Assembly: GCA_964476595.1 (NCBI GenBank)
Contig: CAYZCL010000111.1
Span: 31,448 to 95,447 of the forward strand
DNA: 64,000 nucleotides
Reading direction: 5' to 3'
Source of the DNA: JALSRD01 sp964476595
GTDB taxonomy: Bacteria > Desulfobacterota > Desulfobacteria > Desulfobacterales > JALSRD01
The translations under genes were made by a program, and so were the position numbers. Every line of letters begins with the position of its first letter. Within the stretch, counting starts at the first letter, position 1. Positions 18,923 to 26,672 of this stretch are shown here, piece after piece. The notes beneath the pieces are model-generated. The model did not search any database and was not told where the DNA came from. It saw only the letters and a list, made by a program, of their open reading frames with translations.

Positions 18923-20254
18923 ATGGTCTTCCCCGTCGTGTCCATCGTGTCCTACGAAAAACCCTTCGAATCCGTGCGCCGTGCCGTGGAAATGTGCGGC
19001 GGCCTGGCGGGGCTGCCGCGCGGCGCCCGCGTTTTCATCAAGCCCAACATCGTCTTCTGGACGCAGGCCACGGCCTTTCCCAAGTGGGGCGTGATCACCA
19101 CCTCGCGCGTGGTCGAAGACATGGTGGCGCTGCTCCGGGACCACGGCATCGACGACATCACTATCGGCGAGGGCACCGTGGTCATGGACCCGCGGGACAC
19201 CGAGACCCAGCGGCACGCCTACCGCTCCCTGGGCTACGAGACCCTGCACCGGCGCTACGGCGTCCGGACGGTCAACGTGCTGCAGCGTCCTTTCCGCAGG
19301 CTGGACCTGGGCGATGGCGTCACGCTGAACTTCAGCGTGGACGCCCTGGAAAGCGATTACATCGTCGACCTGCCGGTGCTCAAGACCCACAACCAAACCG
19401 TGGTCAGCCTCGGAATCAAGAACCTCAAGGGGCTCATCGACATCCCCTCGCGAAAGAAGTGCCACAGCGCCGATACGGAGCGCGACCTGCACTTCATGGT
19501 GGCCCGGCTGGCCGACCGCCTGCCGCCGGTCTTCACCCTGCTCGACGGCATCTACAGCCTGGAGCGGGGTCCGGCCTTCGACGGCCGGGTACACCGCAGC
19601 AACCTGCTGGTGGCGTCTTCCGACATCCTGGCCTGCGACCTGGTGGGCGCGCGCATCCTGGGCTACGAAGCCGGGGAGGTGCCTTACCTGGCCCACGCCT
19701 GCCGCAACCACGGACGTGCGACGGACCTGTCGGGCATCAAGGTCGCGGGGCGATCCATCGAAGAGGTGGCAGGGCGCTATGAATACGATTTTAACTGGGC
19801 GCAGAACGAACGCGGCGAGCGCATGCCGCTGCCGCTGGTCAAGAGCGGCCTGGCGGGGATCTCGTACCCCAAGTACGACCTGAGCCTGTGCACCTACTGT
19901 TCGTTTCTGAACGGCGTGATCTTGTCCGCCATACGCGCCGCGTGGAAGGACGAACCCTGGCAGGACGTCGAGGTGCTCACCGGTAAACGCATGGCACCCA
20001 CGCCGGGAAAGAAGAAGACCATTTTGCTGGGCAAGTGCATGTCGCGGCGCAACCGAAACCACCCCGACATCAACGAAGAGATCGCCATCCGGGGCTGCCC
20101 CCCAAAGATCGACGACATCATCGACGCCCTGCACCGCGCGGGCATACCGGTGTCGGCGGACTTTCTCAGGAACTACGAGCGGATGCCCGGCTTCTTCCTG
20201 CGCCGCTACGAGGGCAGGGCGGAATTCGACGAGGCCTTCTTCCGGATCGACTGA
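18923..20254 (+). CDS. DUF362-domain protein with a C-terminal cysteine set
   Basis: A 443-residue cytoplasmic protein. The DUF362 core is visible: RGARVFIKPNIVFW, GVITTSRVVEDMVALLRDHG, LPVLKTHNQTVVSLGIKNLK and SSDILACDLVGARILGYE. Function is not established; many relatives are [4Fe-4S] proteins near redox or CoA-metabolism genes. Here the usual two ferredoxin motifs are missing. Instead the C-terminal part has LCTYC, GKCMSRRN and RGCPPK, four conserved-looking Cys that could bind a cluster. The start is ATG 18923, with GAGGTG 5 nt upstream. It follows the ligase by 108 bp and converges with the next ligase (6 bp between stops, no terminator seen). Confidence 0.85.
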   Translation: MVFPVVSIVSYEKPFESVRRAVEMCGGLAGLPRGARVFIKPNIVFWTQATAFPKWGVITTSRVVEDMVALLRDHGIDDITIGEGTVVMDPRDTETQRHAYRSLGYETLHRRYGVRTVNVLQRPFRRLDLGDGVTLNFSVDALESDYIVDLPVLKTHNQTVVSLGIKNLKGLIDIPSRKKCHSADTERDLHFMVARLADRLPPVFTLLDGIYSLERGPAFDGRVHRSNLLVASSDILACDLVGARILGYEAGEVPYLAHACRNHGRATDLSGIKVAGRSIEEVAGRYEYDFNWAQNERGERMPLPLVKSGLAGISYPKYDLSLCTYCSFLNGVILSAIRAAWKDEPWQDVEVLTGKRMAPTPGKKKTILLGKCMSRRNRNHPDINEEIAIRGCPPKIDDIIDALHRAGIPVSADFLRNYERMPGFFLRRYEGRAEFDEAFFRID

Positions 20255-20260
20255 GCGCCG

Positions 20261-21892
20261 CTAGGATTTTCGGGCGGCCCGTTCGCGCTCCATGCGCCGC
20301 AGCTCCTTTTTCATCACCTTGCCGGTGGGGTTGCGGGGCAGTTCCTCGATGAACTCGATTACCTCGGGAATCTTGTAGCGGGCCAGGCGGTCCGCAAGGA
20401 ATTCCCGGATATCGGTATCCGTCAGGTTTTTCCCCTCCACCGGAATGACGAAAGCCTTCACGCGTTCGCCCAGCGCCTCGTCCGGCGTTCCGACCACGGC
20501 CACTTCGCGGATTGCGGGGTGCGCCTCCAGGGCGATCTCGACTTCCCGGGGATATATGTTTTCGCCGCCGCGGTTGATCATGTCCTTCTTGCGGTCGACG
20601 ATGAAGATGAATCCCTCTTCGTCCATGTAGCCCATATCGCCGGTGTGCAGCCAGCCGTCCACCAGGGTTTCGGCGGTGGCCCGGGGGTTGTTCAGGTATC
20701 CCAGCATGACGGCCTCGCCGCGGATACAGATTTCGCCCTTCTCGCCGGCGGGCAGCTCGCGGTTGTCCTCGTCCATGATCCGGATTTCCTGCTCGGGCAT
20801 GGCCACGCCGATGGATCCGGGCTTGCGCTTTCCCCGCGGGGGGTTGACCGTCGACACGCCGGTGCACTCGGTGAGCCCGTACCCCTCGATGATTTCGACG
20901 TCGAATTTTTCCTCGAAACCCCTGATCAGCTCCGTCGACAGCGGCGCCGCACCGCAGAATGCATAGTTGAGCCGCAGGGCGGAACGGTCGACGGCGGAGG
21001 AGTCGATCGAGTAGTACACGTAGTTGTACATGGCCGGCACACCCATGAGGATACTCACGCCGTTTTGCGTGATGGACGGCCAGAAATCGTCCGGTGAGAA
21101 GGCCTTGCGGACACACAGCGTCTGCCCGCAGTAAATGACGGGGTAAGTCCAGACGCAGATGGGGTTGGTGTGAAACATGGGCAGCAGGATGAGCATGACG
21201 TCGTCGGGATTGAAGAGGCCGATGCTGGCCATGGCCCGGCAGATGGAGAGCTGGCCGGCGTTTTTGAGAAGGATTCCCTTGGGCTGCCCGGTCGTGCCCG
21301 AAGAGTAGAGCAGCAGGAACGGGTCCGAGGACTTCTGCGCAACCAGGGCTTCATCGGAGGCGTACTGCGCGAGAATTTCCGAAAGCTGGCGGAGCCCGCT
21401 GTCTTCATCCCCGGCCGCGTCGTTTCGGACTTCGACCACCGGGGGCTTGTGGCGCGACTGCTCAATGCCACGGTTCATCTCGGGCAGAAACTCGCTGCTT
21501 GCAAATACCATTCGGGGTCTGGAGTCCTCCAGCAGGAAAGCGATTTCCGGACCCTTGAGCATGAAGTTGACGGCACCCGCGATGGCCCCGATCTTCTGGA
21601 TGCCGAACATGACGGCATAGACCTCGGGCGAATTGGAGATCATCAGTGAAACCACGTCGCCCCTGCCGATGCCCTGCGCTTTGAGGAAGTTGGCCACCCG
21701 GTTGGCGCGTGCATTGATCTCGGCATAACTGACGACCTGGTCGTAAAAACGCACGAAGGGGTGATCGGGAATTTCCCCTGCGCGGGCCACGATCATCTCG
21801 GCCACGCTTTCAAACGCCGTGCGTCTGCCCTCGAGCAGGGGATGCTGATCCGGGGGGACGGGTTCCAGTACGACTTTTTCAGATGGGCTCAT
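20261..21892 (-). CDS. AMP-dependent acyl-CoA synthetase (last gene of the kinase/ACAD operon)
   Basis: A 543-residue ANL enzyme. The P-loop is LLYSSGTTGQPKGILLK; adenylate motifs are EGYGLTECTG and GWLHTGDMGYMDEEGFIFIV; the catalytic Lys region is LPRNPTGKVMKKEL. It activates a carboxylic acid as acyl-CoA. In this operon (histidine phosphatase, ACAD, TetR, APH-type kinase, ligase) it takes the place of the LvaE-type ligase of levulinate degradation, so a short- or medium-chain 4-hydroxy- or 4-oxo-acid is a reasonable guess. GGAGAGGTG lies 5 nt before the ATG, and 59 bp separate it from the kinase gene. Confidence 0.93.
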   Translation of the reverse strand: MSPSEKVVLEPVPPDQHPLLEGRRTAFESVAEMIVARAGEIPDHPFVRFYDQVVSYAEINARANRVANFLKAQGIGRGDVVSLMISNSPEVYAVMFGIQKIGAIAGAVNFMLKGPEIAFLLEDSRPRMVFASSEFLPEMNRGIEQSRHKPPVVEVRNDAAGDEDSGLRQLSEILAQYASDEALVAQKSSDPFLLLYSSGTTGQPKGILLKNAGQLSICRAMASIGLFNPDDVMLILLPMFHTNPICVWTYPVIYCGQTLCVRKAFSPDDFWPSITQNGVSILMGVPAMYNYVYYSIDSSAVDRSALRLNYAFCGAAPLSTELIRGFEEKFDVEIIEGYGLTECTGVSTVNPPRGKRKPGSIGVAMPEQEIRIMDEDNRELPAGEKGEICIRGEAVMLGYLNNPRATAETLVDGWLHTGDMGYMDEEGFIFIVDRKKDMINRGGENIYPREVEIALEAHPAIREVAVVGTPDEALGERVKAFVIPVEGKNLTDTDIREFLADRLARYKIPEVIEFIEELPRNPTGKVMKKELRRMERERAARKS

Positions 21893-21951
21893 TTTTCACC
21901 TCTCCTGTTGGTTTTCCCACCGCCGCGGCCTGTCCTCGCGGGCAAACTCCT

Positions 21952-23019
21952 TCAAAGGTCCGAAGCTTCCATCACGCGTGCGGCGGCGGCGCACAGGCTC
22001 TGCACGGCCACGATGAGTGTCTTGAAGCGCCTGTCGCGTGTCTGTCCATGATAGTAACGGTAGTAGATCTGCTGGGCGATCACCGCTAGGCGAAACAGTC
22101 CGAAGCAGTAATAGAAATCGAAGTTGTCGGCGCGAAGCCCCGATGCCCTGCAGTAGCGCTCCACCAGTTGCCTGCGCGTCAAGGCGCCGGGAATGTGGGT
22201 GGGCATCAGGCGGATGGCCTGAAGATCCGGGGGATCGTCGGCCTGCACCCAGTAGGCCAGTGAATTTCCCAGGTCCATGAGCGGGTCGCCGATGGTGGCC
22301 ATTTCCCAGTCCAGCACGCCGATGATGTTCAGCGGGTCGTCGGGGTCCAGGACCACGTTGTCCATCTTGTAGTCGTTGTGGATGACGGCGGGACGCACCG
22401 GTCCGGCGGGCATCTTTTCGTGCAGCCAGGAGATGACGGCATCGAAATCCGGCGCGTCTCCGGTGCGGGCGGCCGTGTAACGGCGGCTCCACCCTTCGAC
22501 CTGGCGCTGCACGTACCCCTCGGGTCTGCCGAAATCCGCCAGCCCCGCCCGGCGGTAGTCGACGGCGTGCAGCTCCAGCTGCACGTCGAGCAGTCGCTCG
22601 CACAGCCGCCGCGCATCGTCGGGGGACAGGTGCAGCCCCTCGGGCAGCTCTTTTCGCAGGATGATGCCGCGGATGCGCTCCATGACGTAGAAGGGGCATC
22701 CCATGACGTCCGGGTCTTCAGAATAAGCCAACGGACGGGGGGCATAGGGGAAGACGGGGTGCAGGGCCTGCAGGATACGGTACTCGCGGCCCATGTCGTG
22801 GGCGCTGCGGGCCTTGGTGCCGAAGGGCGGGCGCCGCAGCACCAGTTCGCGGTCGCCGCAGCGGACCATGTAGGTCAGGTTGGAAAAACCGCTCGGGAAC
22901 TGCCGGATGTCGAGCGGCCCGTCGAGGCCCTCGATGTGGTCCCGCAGAAACCGCTCGACGGCTTCGGCGTCCAGCGTCTCGCCTTCGCGTACCTTTACGG
23001 GGTTGTCGATCGTGTTCAT
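21952..23019 (-). CDS. APH-family acyl-CoA-associated kinase (LvaA/ACAD10-ACAD11 N-domain type)
   Basis: A 355-residue protein kinase-like enzyme. The N-terminal lobe has FPSGFSNLTYMVRCGDRELV and LRRPPFG, followed by ARSAHDMGREYRILQAL. The catalytic loop is VIHNDYKMDNVVLDPDD (HxDxxxxN) and the metal-binding loop is GVLDWEMATIGDPLMDLG. This form is the one fused to acyl-CoA dehydrogenase in animal ACAD10/ACAD11 and free as LvaA in pseudomonads, where it phosphorylates the 4-hydroxyl of 4-hydroxyacyl-CoA. It is not an antibiotic kinase by context. Its ATG overlaps the TetR stop (ATGA), so translation is coupled. I see no LvaB-like small partner. Confidence 0.88.
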   Translation of the reverse strand: MNTIDNPVKVREGETLDAEAVERFLRDHIEGLDGPLDIRQFPSGFSNLTYMVRCGDRELVLRRPPFGTKARSAHDMGREYRILQALHPVFPYAPRPLAYSEDPDVMGCPFYVMERIRGIILRKELPEGLHLSPDDARRLCERLLDVQLELHAVDYRRAGLADFGRPEGYVQRQVEGWSRRYTAARTGDAPDFDAVISWLHEKMPAGPVRPAVIHNDYKMDNVVLDPDDPLNIIGVLDWEMATIGDPLMDLGNSLAYWVQADDPPDLQAIRLMPTHIPGALTRRQLVERYCRASGLRADNFDFYYCFGLFRLAVIAQQIYYRYYHGQTRDRRFKTLIVAVQSLCAAAARVMEASDL

Positions 23020-23723
23020 GTTTCCCTTGCCTCCCCGGCCGGTCGGGCCAGCAGATACGATTCAACGACTTGCACGACGAAGTCGGCGTAGGTTTCCACC
23101 GACAATCCACGTCGCAAGTGCTTCCATCTTTTCAAGTACCAGTCCTGCAGCAGCGCCTTGATCATGCCCGCCGCAAGCACCCGGTCCACGTCACGGAAGA
23201 TGTCGGTGCGCTGACCCGCGGCGATGATGTCGGCGAACATCTTCTCCATGCGCAGCTCGATGTCCATGGCCTTGCGGCGGGCCGTTTTGTTCAGGTTCTT
23301 GGTCTCCATGTAGGAAAAGAAGAACCAGGGGTGCATGAGCTCACTGAGTTGCAGGTGCGTGCGGATGGCCTGCCGCAGCTTCAGGCGCGGGTCGTCGATG
23401 CCCCCGATACGCTCGTCCAGCACGCGGGTGGCCAGCTGGACGCTCTGCTGCTGGATCATGTCCAGCAATTCGTCCTTGCTGGAGAAATAGGAGTACAGCG
23501 CCCCGATGCTCAGGCCGGAAGCCGTGCTGAGGTCGCGCATGCTCATGGCCGAAAAGCCCTTTTCGTTGCTCAGGACCAGGGTGGCCTCGGCGATGCGCGC
23601 CAGGTTTGCCACGGCCACGTGTTCTTTCTTGACCTTGATGCGATGTCGGTGCCGGCGGTAGAAATCCCGGTACATCTCCTCCCTGGAAAGTGTCACCAGG
23701 TTCTTGAACGTGTCCAGTGTCAT
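23016..23723 (-). CDS. TetR-family regulator of the acyl-CoA operon
   Basis: A 235-residue DNA-binding repressor candidate. An N-terminal extension of about 45 basic residues (FYRRHRHRIKVKKEHV) precedes the TetR helix-turn-helix, MSMRDLSTASGLSIGALYSY. The C-terminal ligand domain is helical and unassigned; acyl-CoA ligands are usual for regulators in this setting. The start is ATG 23723 (MTLDTFKNL). It lies 19 bp after the ACAD gene and overlaps the kinase gene. A likely operator is the palindrome at 25720-25749 in front of the operon; this pairing is inference. Confidence 0.9.
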   Translation of the reverse strand: MTLDTFKNLVTLSREEMYRDFYRRHRHRIKVKKEHVAVANLARIAEATLVLSNEKGFSAMSMRDLSTASGLSIGALYSYFSSKDELLDMIQQQSVQLATRVLDERIGGIDDPRLKLRQAIRTHLQLSELMHPWFFFSYMETKNLNKTARRKAMDIELRMEKMFADIIAAGQRTDIFRDVDRVLAAGMIKALLQDWYLKRWKHLRRGLSVETYADFVVQVVESYLLARPAGEARET

Positions 23724-23742
23724 GCGGTCGTTTTCCCGTCGG

Positions 23743-24951
23743 TTATCGCACCTTGCGGTTCTGGTAGCCTCGCAGGATCCTGCGGGCCACCGCAATCTTG
23801 TGCACTTCGTCGGCACCGTCGTAGATCCTGGAGGCCCGTTCGTGGCGATAGAAATAGGGGATGATGATGTCGTCGGTCATGCCCAGTCCACCGTGGACCT
23901 GTAAGGCCTTGTCGACGACGTTCTGCATCACGCCGGCCACGAAAAACTTGATCAGGGAAATGTCTTCGCGGGCTTCCCGGGCGCCCAGGGTTTCGATTTT
24001 CCAGGCGGCATTGAGGGTCATCAGGCGTGCCGCCTGGATCTCGGCGGCGCACTCGGCGATCCAGGCCTGGATGATCTGCTTGGTGGCCAGGGTCCGGCCG
24101 TCGGGCGTCATGACGCGCTCGGAAGCCCGCCGACACATGAGGTCGAAGGAGCGTTTGCAGATTCCCAGCCAGCGCATGCAGTGGTGGATGCGGCCGGGCC
24201 CCAGGCGCTGCTGGGCGATGACGAACCCCTGCCCCTCGGGTCCCAGCAGGTTCTTTTGCGGGACGCGGCAGGACTGGTAGAGGATCTCCCCGTGGCCGAA
24301 GTAGTCCGATCCGGGTTCGCCCATGACCGGGATGTTGCGCACCTGGTTGAATCCCGGCGTATCACAGGGCACGATGATCATGCTGGCCTGCAGGTGCGGC
24401 GGCGCCTCGGGGTTGGTCTTGGCCATGACGATGGCGAACTGCGCGCCGTCCGAAGAGGAAGTGTACCACTTCTGGCCGTTGATGACGTAATCGTCGCCGT
24501 CCTTGACCGCCGTGGTGTCCATCATGGTGGGGTTGGAGCCGGGAAGCTCCACCTCGGTCATGGAAAAGCAGCTGCGGATCTCTCCCGCCACCAGCGGCCG
24601 CAGGTACTTCTCCTTCTGTTCCTCGGTGCCGTAGAGATGCAGGATCTCGATGTTGCCCGCATCCGGCGCCTGGCAGCCGAAGACATAGTGCCCCAAGGGG
24701 GTGCGGCCCAGGGACTCGGATACAAAGGCGTGCTCCACCAGGTTCAAGCCCATGCCGCCGTACTCTTTCGGGTGATTGGGAGCCCACAGCTCCATCTGCT
24801 TGACCATGGCTCGCTTTTCTTCCAGCACCGGCAGCAGGTCCCGGAAACTGCGGCTCAGAAATTCCGGTTCCAGCGGTATCAGTTCGCGGTCCACGAACTC
24901 GTCGATCATGTCGGTGATCACTTTGATCTTTTCGGGAGTCTCGAAATCCAT
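23743..24951 (-). CDS. acyl-CoA dehydrogenase, ACAD10/11-like
   Basis: A 402-residue FAD enzyme. Features are the N-terminal helical domain, the CoA/FAD-contact segment SCFSMTEVELPGSNPT, NGQKWYTSSSDGAQFAIVMAK in the beta domain, and LQVHGGLGMTDDIIIPYFYR with RASRIYDGADEVHKIAVARR at the C terminus. The YDGADEVH segment, with Asp where short-chain enzymes have the catalytic Glu of YEGT, is the ACAD10/11-type form. In the lva pathway such an enzyme (LvaC) processes a 4-phosphoacyl-CoA. The adjacent kinase and etfBA fit. The start ATG is preceded by AGGAAACC. Confidence 0.92.
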   Translation of the reverse strand: MDFETPEKIKVITDMIDEFVDRELIPLEPEFLSRSFRDLLPVLEEKRAMVKQMELWAPNHPKEYGGMGLNLVEHAFVSESLGRTPLGHYVFGCQAPDAGNIEILHLYGTEEQKEKYLRPLVAGEIRSCFSMTEVELPGSNPTMMDTTAVKDGDDYVINGQKWYTSSSDGAQFAIVMAKTNPEAPPHLQASMIIVPCDTPGFNQVRNIPVMGEPGSDYFGHGEILYQSCRVPQKNLLGPEGQGFVIAQQRLGPGRIHHCMRWLGICKRSFDLMCRRASERVMTPDGRTLATKQIIQAWIAECAAEIQAARLMTLNAAWKIETLGAREAREDISLIKFFVAGVMQNVVDKALQVHGGLGMTDDIIIPYFYRHERASRIYDGADEVHKIAVARRILRGYQNRKVR

Positions 24952-24974
24952 GTCGGTTTCCTGTGTCAGGAGGA

Positions 24975-25682
24975 TTATCGGTAGGTGATCAGGGTCCGGT
25001 CACGCTGCAGTTCGAGATGGGCTGCGAGGTTGAAACCCGTGAGGGTCAGCCGTCCCGTCCGGCCCGCGAAACGGGTCAGCGAGGCGTTGACCAGCTGCCA
25101 GCCCAGCTTAAGGGACTGCCCGGCGGTAATCTCCAGGACGGTCTGCAGCACGGTGGTGATGACACCGCCGGATGTAAAAACCAGGATGTGCCCGTCTTCG
25201 TGGGCGGCAGCGATCTCGTCCAGGGCCCGCTCGACCCGATCCGTAAAAGCACTCCAGGTTTCGACGCCGGGCGTGTCGTGGCGGCCAGAGACCCAGCGCA
25301 GCATGGCCTGCTCGAAAACCCGTTGGAAGGCGCTGTTGCTGTCGTAAATGTCCGCCAGGTCCTTTTCCAGGGAAGGGTCGGCCGCCAGCATGTCCGGCAC
25401 CTGCGCATCCAGCACCGCCTGGTAGTCGTACTCGCTGAGCGCCGGGAGGACGACGGGGGAGGGCATTTCCCAGTGCAGTTCGCGGCAGCGGCGGACGACC
25501 TCGTCGGCGCTGGCCCGCTGACGCCGCAGGGGGCCGGTGTAAACGGCCTTCGCCCGGCACCCGGTGGCCGCCAGGAACTCGGCCAGGAACGTCATCTGCC
25601 GGATCCCCAACGCGGAGAGCCGGTCGTAGTCGTCCGCTCCGAAGGAGGCCTGCCCGTGTCTGATCAAGTGCAGCGTGTACAT
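24975..25682 (-). CDS. histidine phosphatase superfamily protein
   Basis: A 235-residue phosphoglycerate-mutase-like hydrolase. The catalytic RHG is in LHLIRHGQASFG (His9), with TGPLRRQRASADEV supplying the second Arg, LPALSEYDYQ the acid, and LVFTSGGVITTVLQ the late part (the usual second catalytic His position reads SG-G here, FTSGG instead of xSHG). That loss of the second His is odd and might weaken activity. The start is ATG 25682; the ORF runs 12 codons further. It leads the operon and sits 23 bp before the ACAD gene. A role in removing phosphate from a pathway intermediate is possible but not shown. Confidence 0.87.
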   Translation of the reverse strand: MYTLHLIRHGQASFGADDYDRLSALGIRQMTFLAEFLAATGCRAKAVYTGPLRRQRASADEVVRRCRELHWEMPSPVVLPALSEYDYQAVLDAQVPDMLAADPSLEKDLADIYDSNSAFQRVFEQAMLRWVSGRHDTPGVETWSAFTDRVERALDEIAAAHEDGHILVFTSGGVITTVLQTVLEITAGQSLKLGWQLVNASLTRFAGRTGRLTLTGFNLAAHLELQRDRTLITYR

Positions 25683-25719
25683 GCGTGCAGGATACAGTCC
25701 CCGGCACGGGAATGTCAAG

Positions 25720-25749
25720 AAGATAAAACGAACGTTCGATTTTTATCTT
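25720..25749. promoter_or_regulatory. palindromic operator in the divergent etf/ACAD control region
   Basis: A core of CGAACGTTCG (10-bp perfect palindrome, 25729-25738) is flanked by AAGATAAAA (25720-25728) and its exact complement TTTTATCTT (25741-25749), offset by two bases. It sits 38 bp from the phosphatase ATG and 114 bp from etfB, so one repressor could control both arms. The GAACG/CGTTC core is like those bound by TetR-type fatty-acid regulators; the TetR at 23016-23723 is the obvious candidate. Confidence 0.72.
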
Positions 25750-25772
25750 GCATTCTGCCTTCCTATTTTCTA

Positions 25773-25796
25773 TTCTCCCGCATGGGGGCGGGAGAA
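25773..25796 (+). other. hairpin in the etfB leader
   Basis: TTCTCCCGC (25773-25781) and GCGGGAGAA (25788-25796) pair perfectly over 9 bp with a 6-nt loop, without a T-run. It may stabilise or regulate the etf message. Confidence 0.35.
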
Positions 25797-25862
25797 GCGC
25801 GGCAACGACCTTCCTGTCGGGAACGCCGTCACGGGTCGTCGACCGACCCGCAAAGGCCGAAA

Positions 25863-26657
25863 ATGAGCAATGCCATGAAGATACTGGTGTGTGTCAAACA
25901 GGTGCCCGACGCCGAGGCGCCGCTTTGCATGGATTCCCGGGGAGACTGGATCACGGCGCCGGGGGATATGGTGCTGCGCATGAACCGTTTCGACGCCTTC
26001 GCATTGGAAGAGGCCGTGCGGATCCGGGAGCATTTCCAGGATACCGGGGCGGTGGTTATCCACAGCGTTTCGGTCGGCCCCCGGCGGGTGCGGGAAACGC
26101 TCAAGAAGAGCCTGGCGCTGGGCGTCGAGGAGGCCTTTCACATCCTGCTGGAGGGCGAGGGGTACGTCAGTGCCTTCGACACCGCCGCCCTGATCGCCTC
26201 TTTTGCCGACGGGGACTACGATCTGATCCTGGCCGGCGTCATGGCGGAGGACGACATGCAGGGGCTGGTGGGGTCGCTGGTGGCCGAGTGCCTGGGGTAT
26301 CCCTGCGCCACGGCTGTCATGCGCCAGCGCATGCGGGAGGACTTCCGGGGTATCCATGTCCACCGGGAGATCGAGGCCGGTCGCCGTGAGTTGATCGAAA
26401 TGAAGCTGCCGGCCGTACTCACGGTGCAGTCCGGCATCAACCGGCCGCGTTACCCGCGGCTGACGGATGTGTTGCGGGCCAGGAAGCAGGAGCCGGTCAC
26501 CATCGCGGCCGGGCGCCTGGCAAAGCCCGCCGCCAGGGAACGCCTGGTTTCGCTGTCGCGTCCGCCGCGCCCCTCGCGGGGGGTGTTTCTCCAGGGATCG
26601 CCGCGGGAAAAGGCACGTGCGCTGTTGCAGGCGCTGCACGAAGAATCCTTCCTTTGA
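25863..26657 (+). CDS. etfB: electron transfer flavoprotein beta subunit
   Basis: A 264-residue soluble subunit that, with EtfA, accepts electrons from acyl-CoA dehydrogenases. The N terminus MKILVCVKQVPDAEAPL, the mid-region RMNRFDAFALEEAVRI, the nucleotide-binding DLILAGVMAEDDMQGLVGSL and RRELIEMKLPAVLTVQSGIN are standard. The start was put at ATG 25863 (MSNAMKIL), with AAAGG 6 nt upstream; ATG 25875 is an alternative. The frame is open far upstream, but that part is the antisense of the phosphatase. It is divergent from the ACAD operon and 15 bp before etfA. The non-bifurcating or bifurcating type cannot be decided. Confidence 0.95.
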   Translation: MSNAMKILVCVKQVPDAEAPLCMDSRGDWITAPGDMVLRMNRFDAFALEEAVRIREHFQDTGAVVIHSVSVGPRRVRETLKKSLALGVEEAFHILLEGEGYVSAFDTAALIASFADGDYDLILAGVMAEDDMQGLVGSLVAECLGYPCATAVMRQRMREDFRGIHVHREIEAGRRELIEMKLPAVLTVQSGINRPRYPRLTDVLRARKQEPVTIAAGRLAKPAARERLVSLSRPPRPSRGVFLQGSPREKARALLQALHEESFL

Positions 26658-26672
26658 CGGAGGAGTCCGATC

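Noticed and set aside
21952..23019. aminoglycoside resistance kinase
   Set aside because: The APH fold is present, but the gene is coupled to acyl-CoA genes and has the ACAD10/11-associated form, so drug resistance is not supported.
24963..25862. 300-codon upstream extension of etfB
   Set aside because: It is antisense to the phosphatase gene and crosses the operator region. EtfB proteins begin at MKILVCVKQ.
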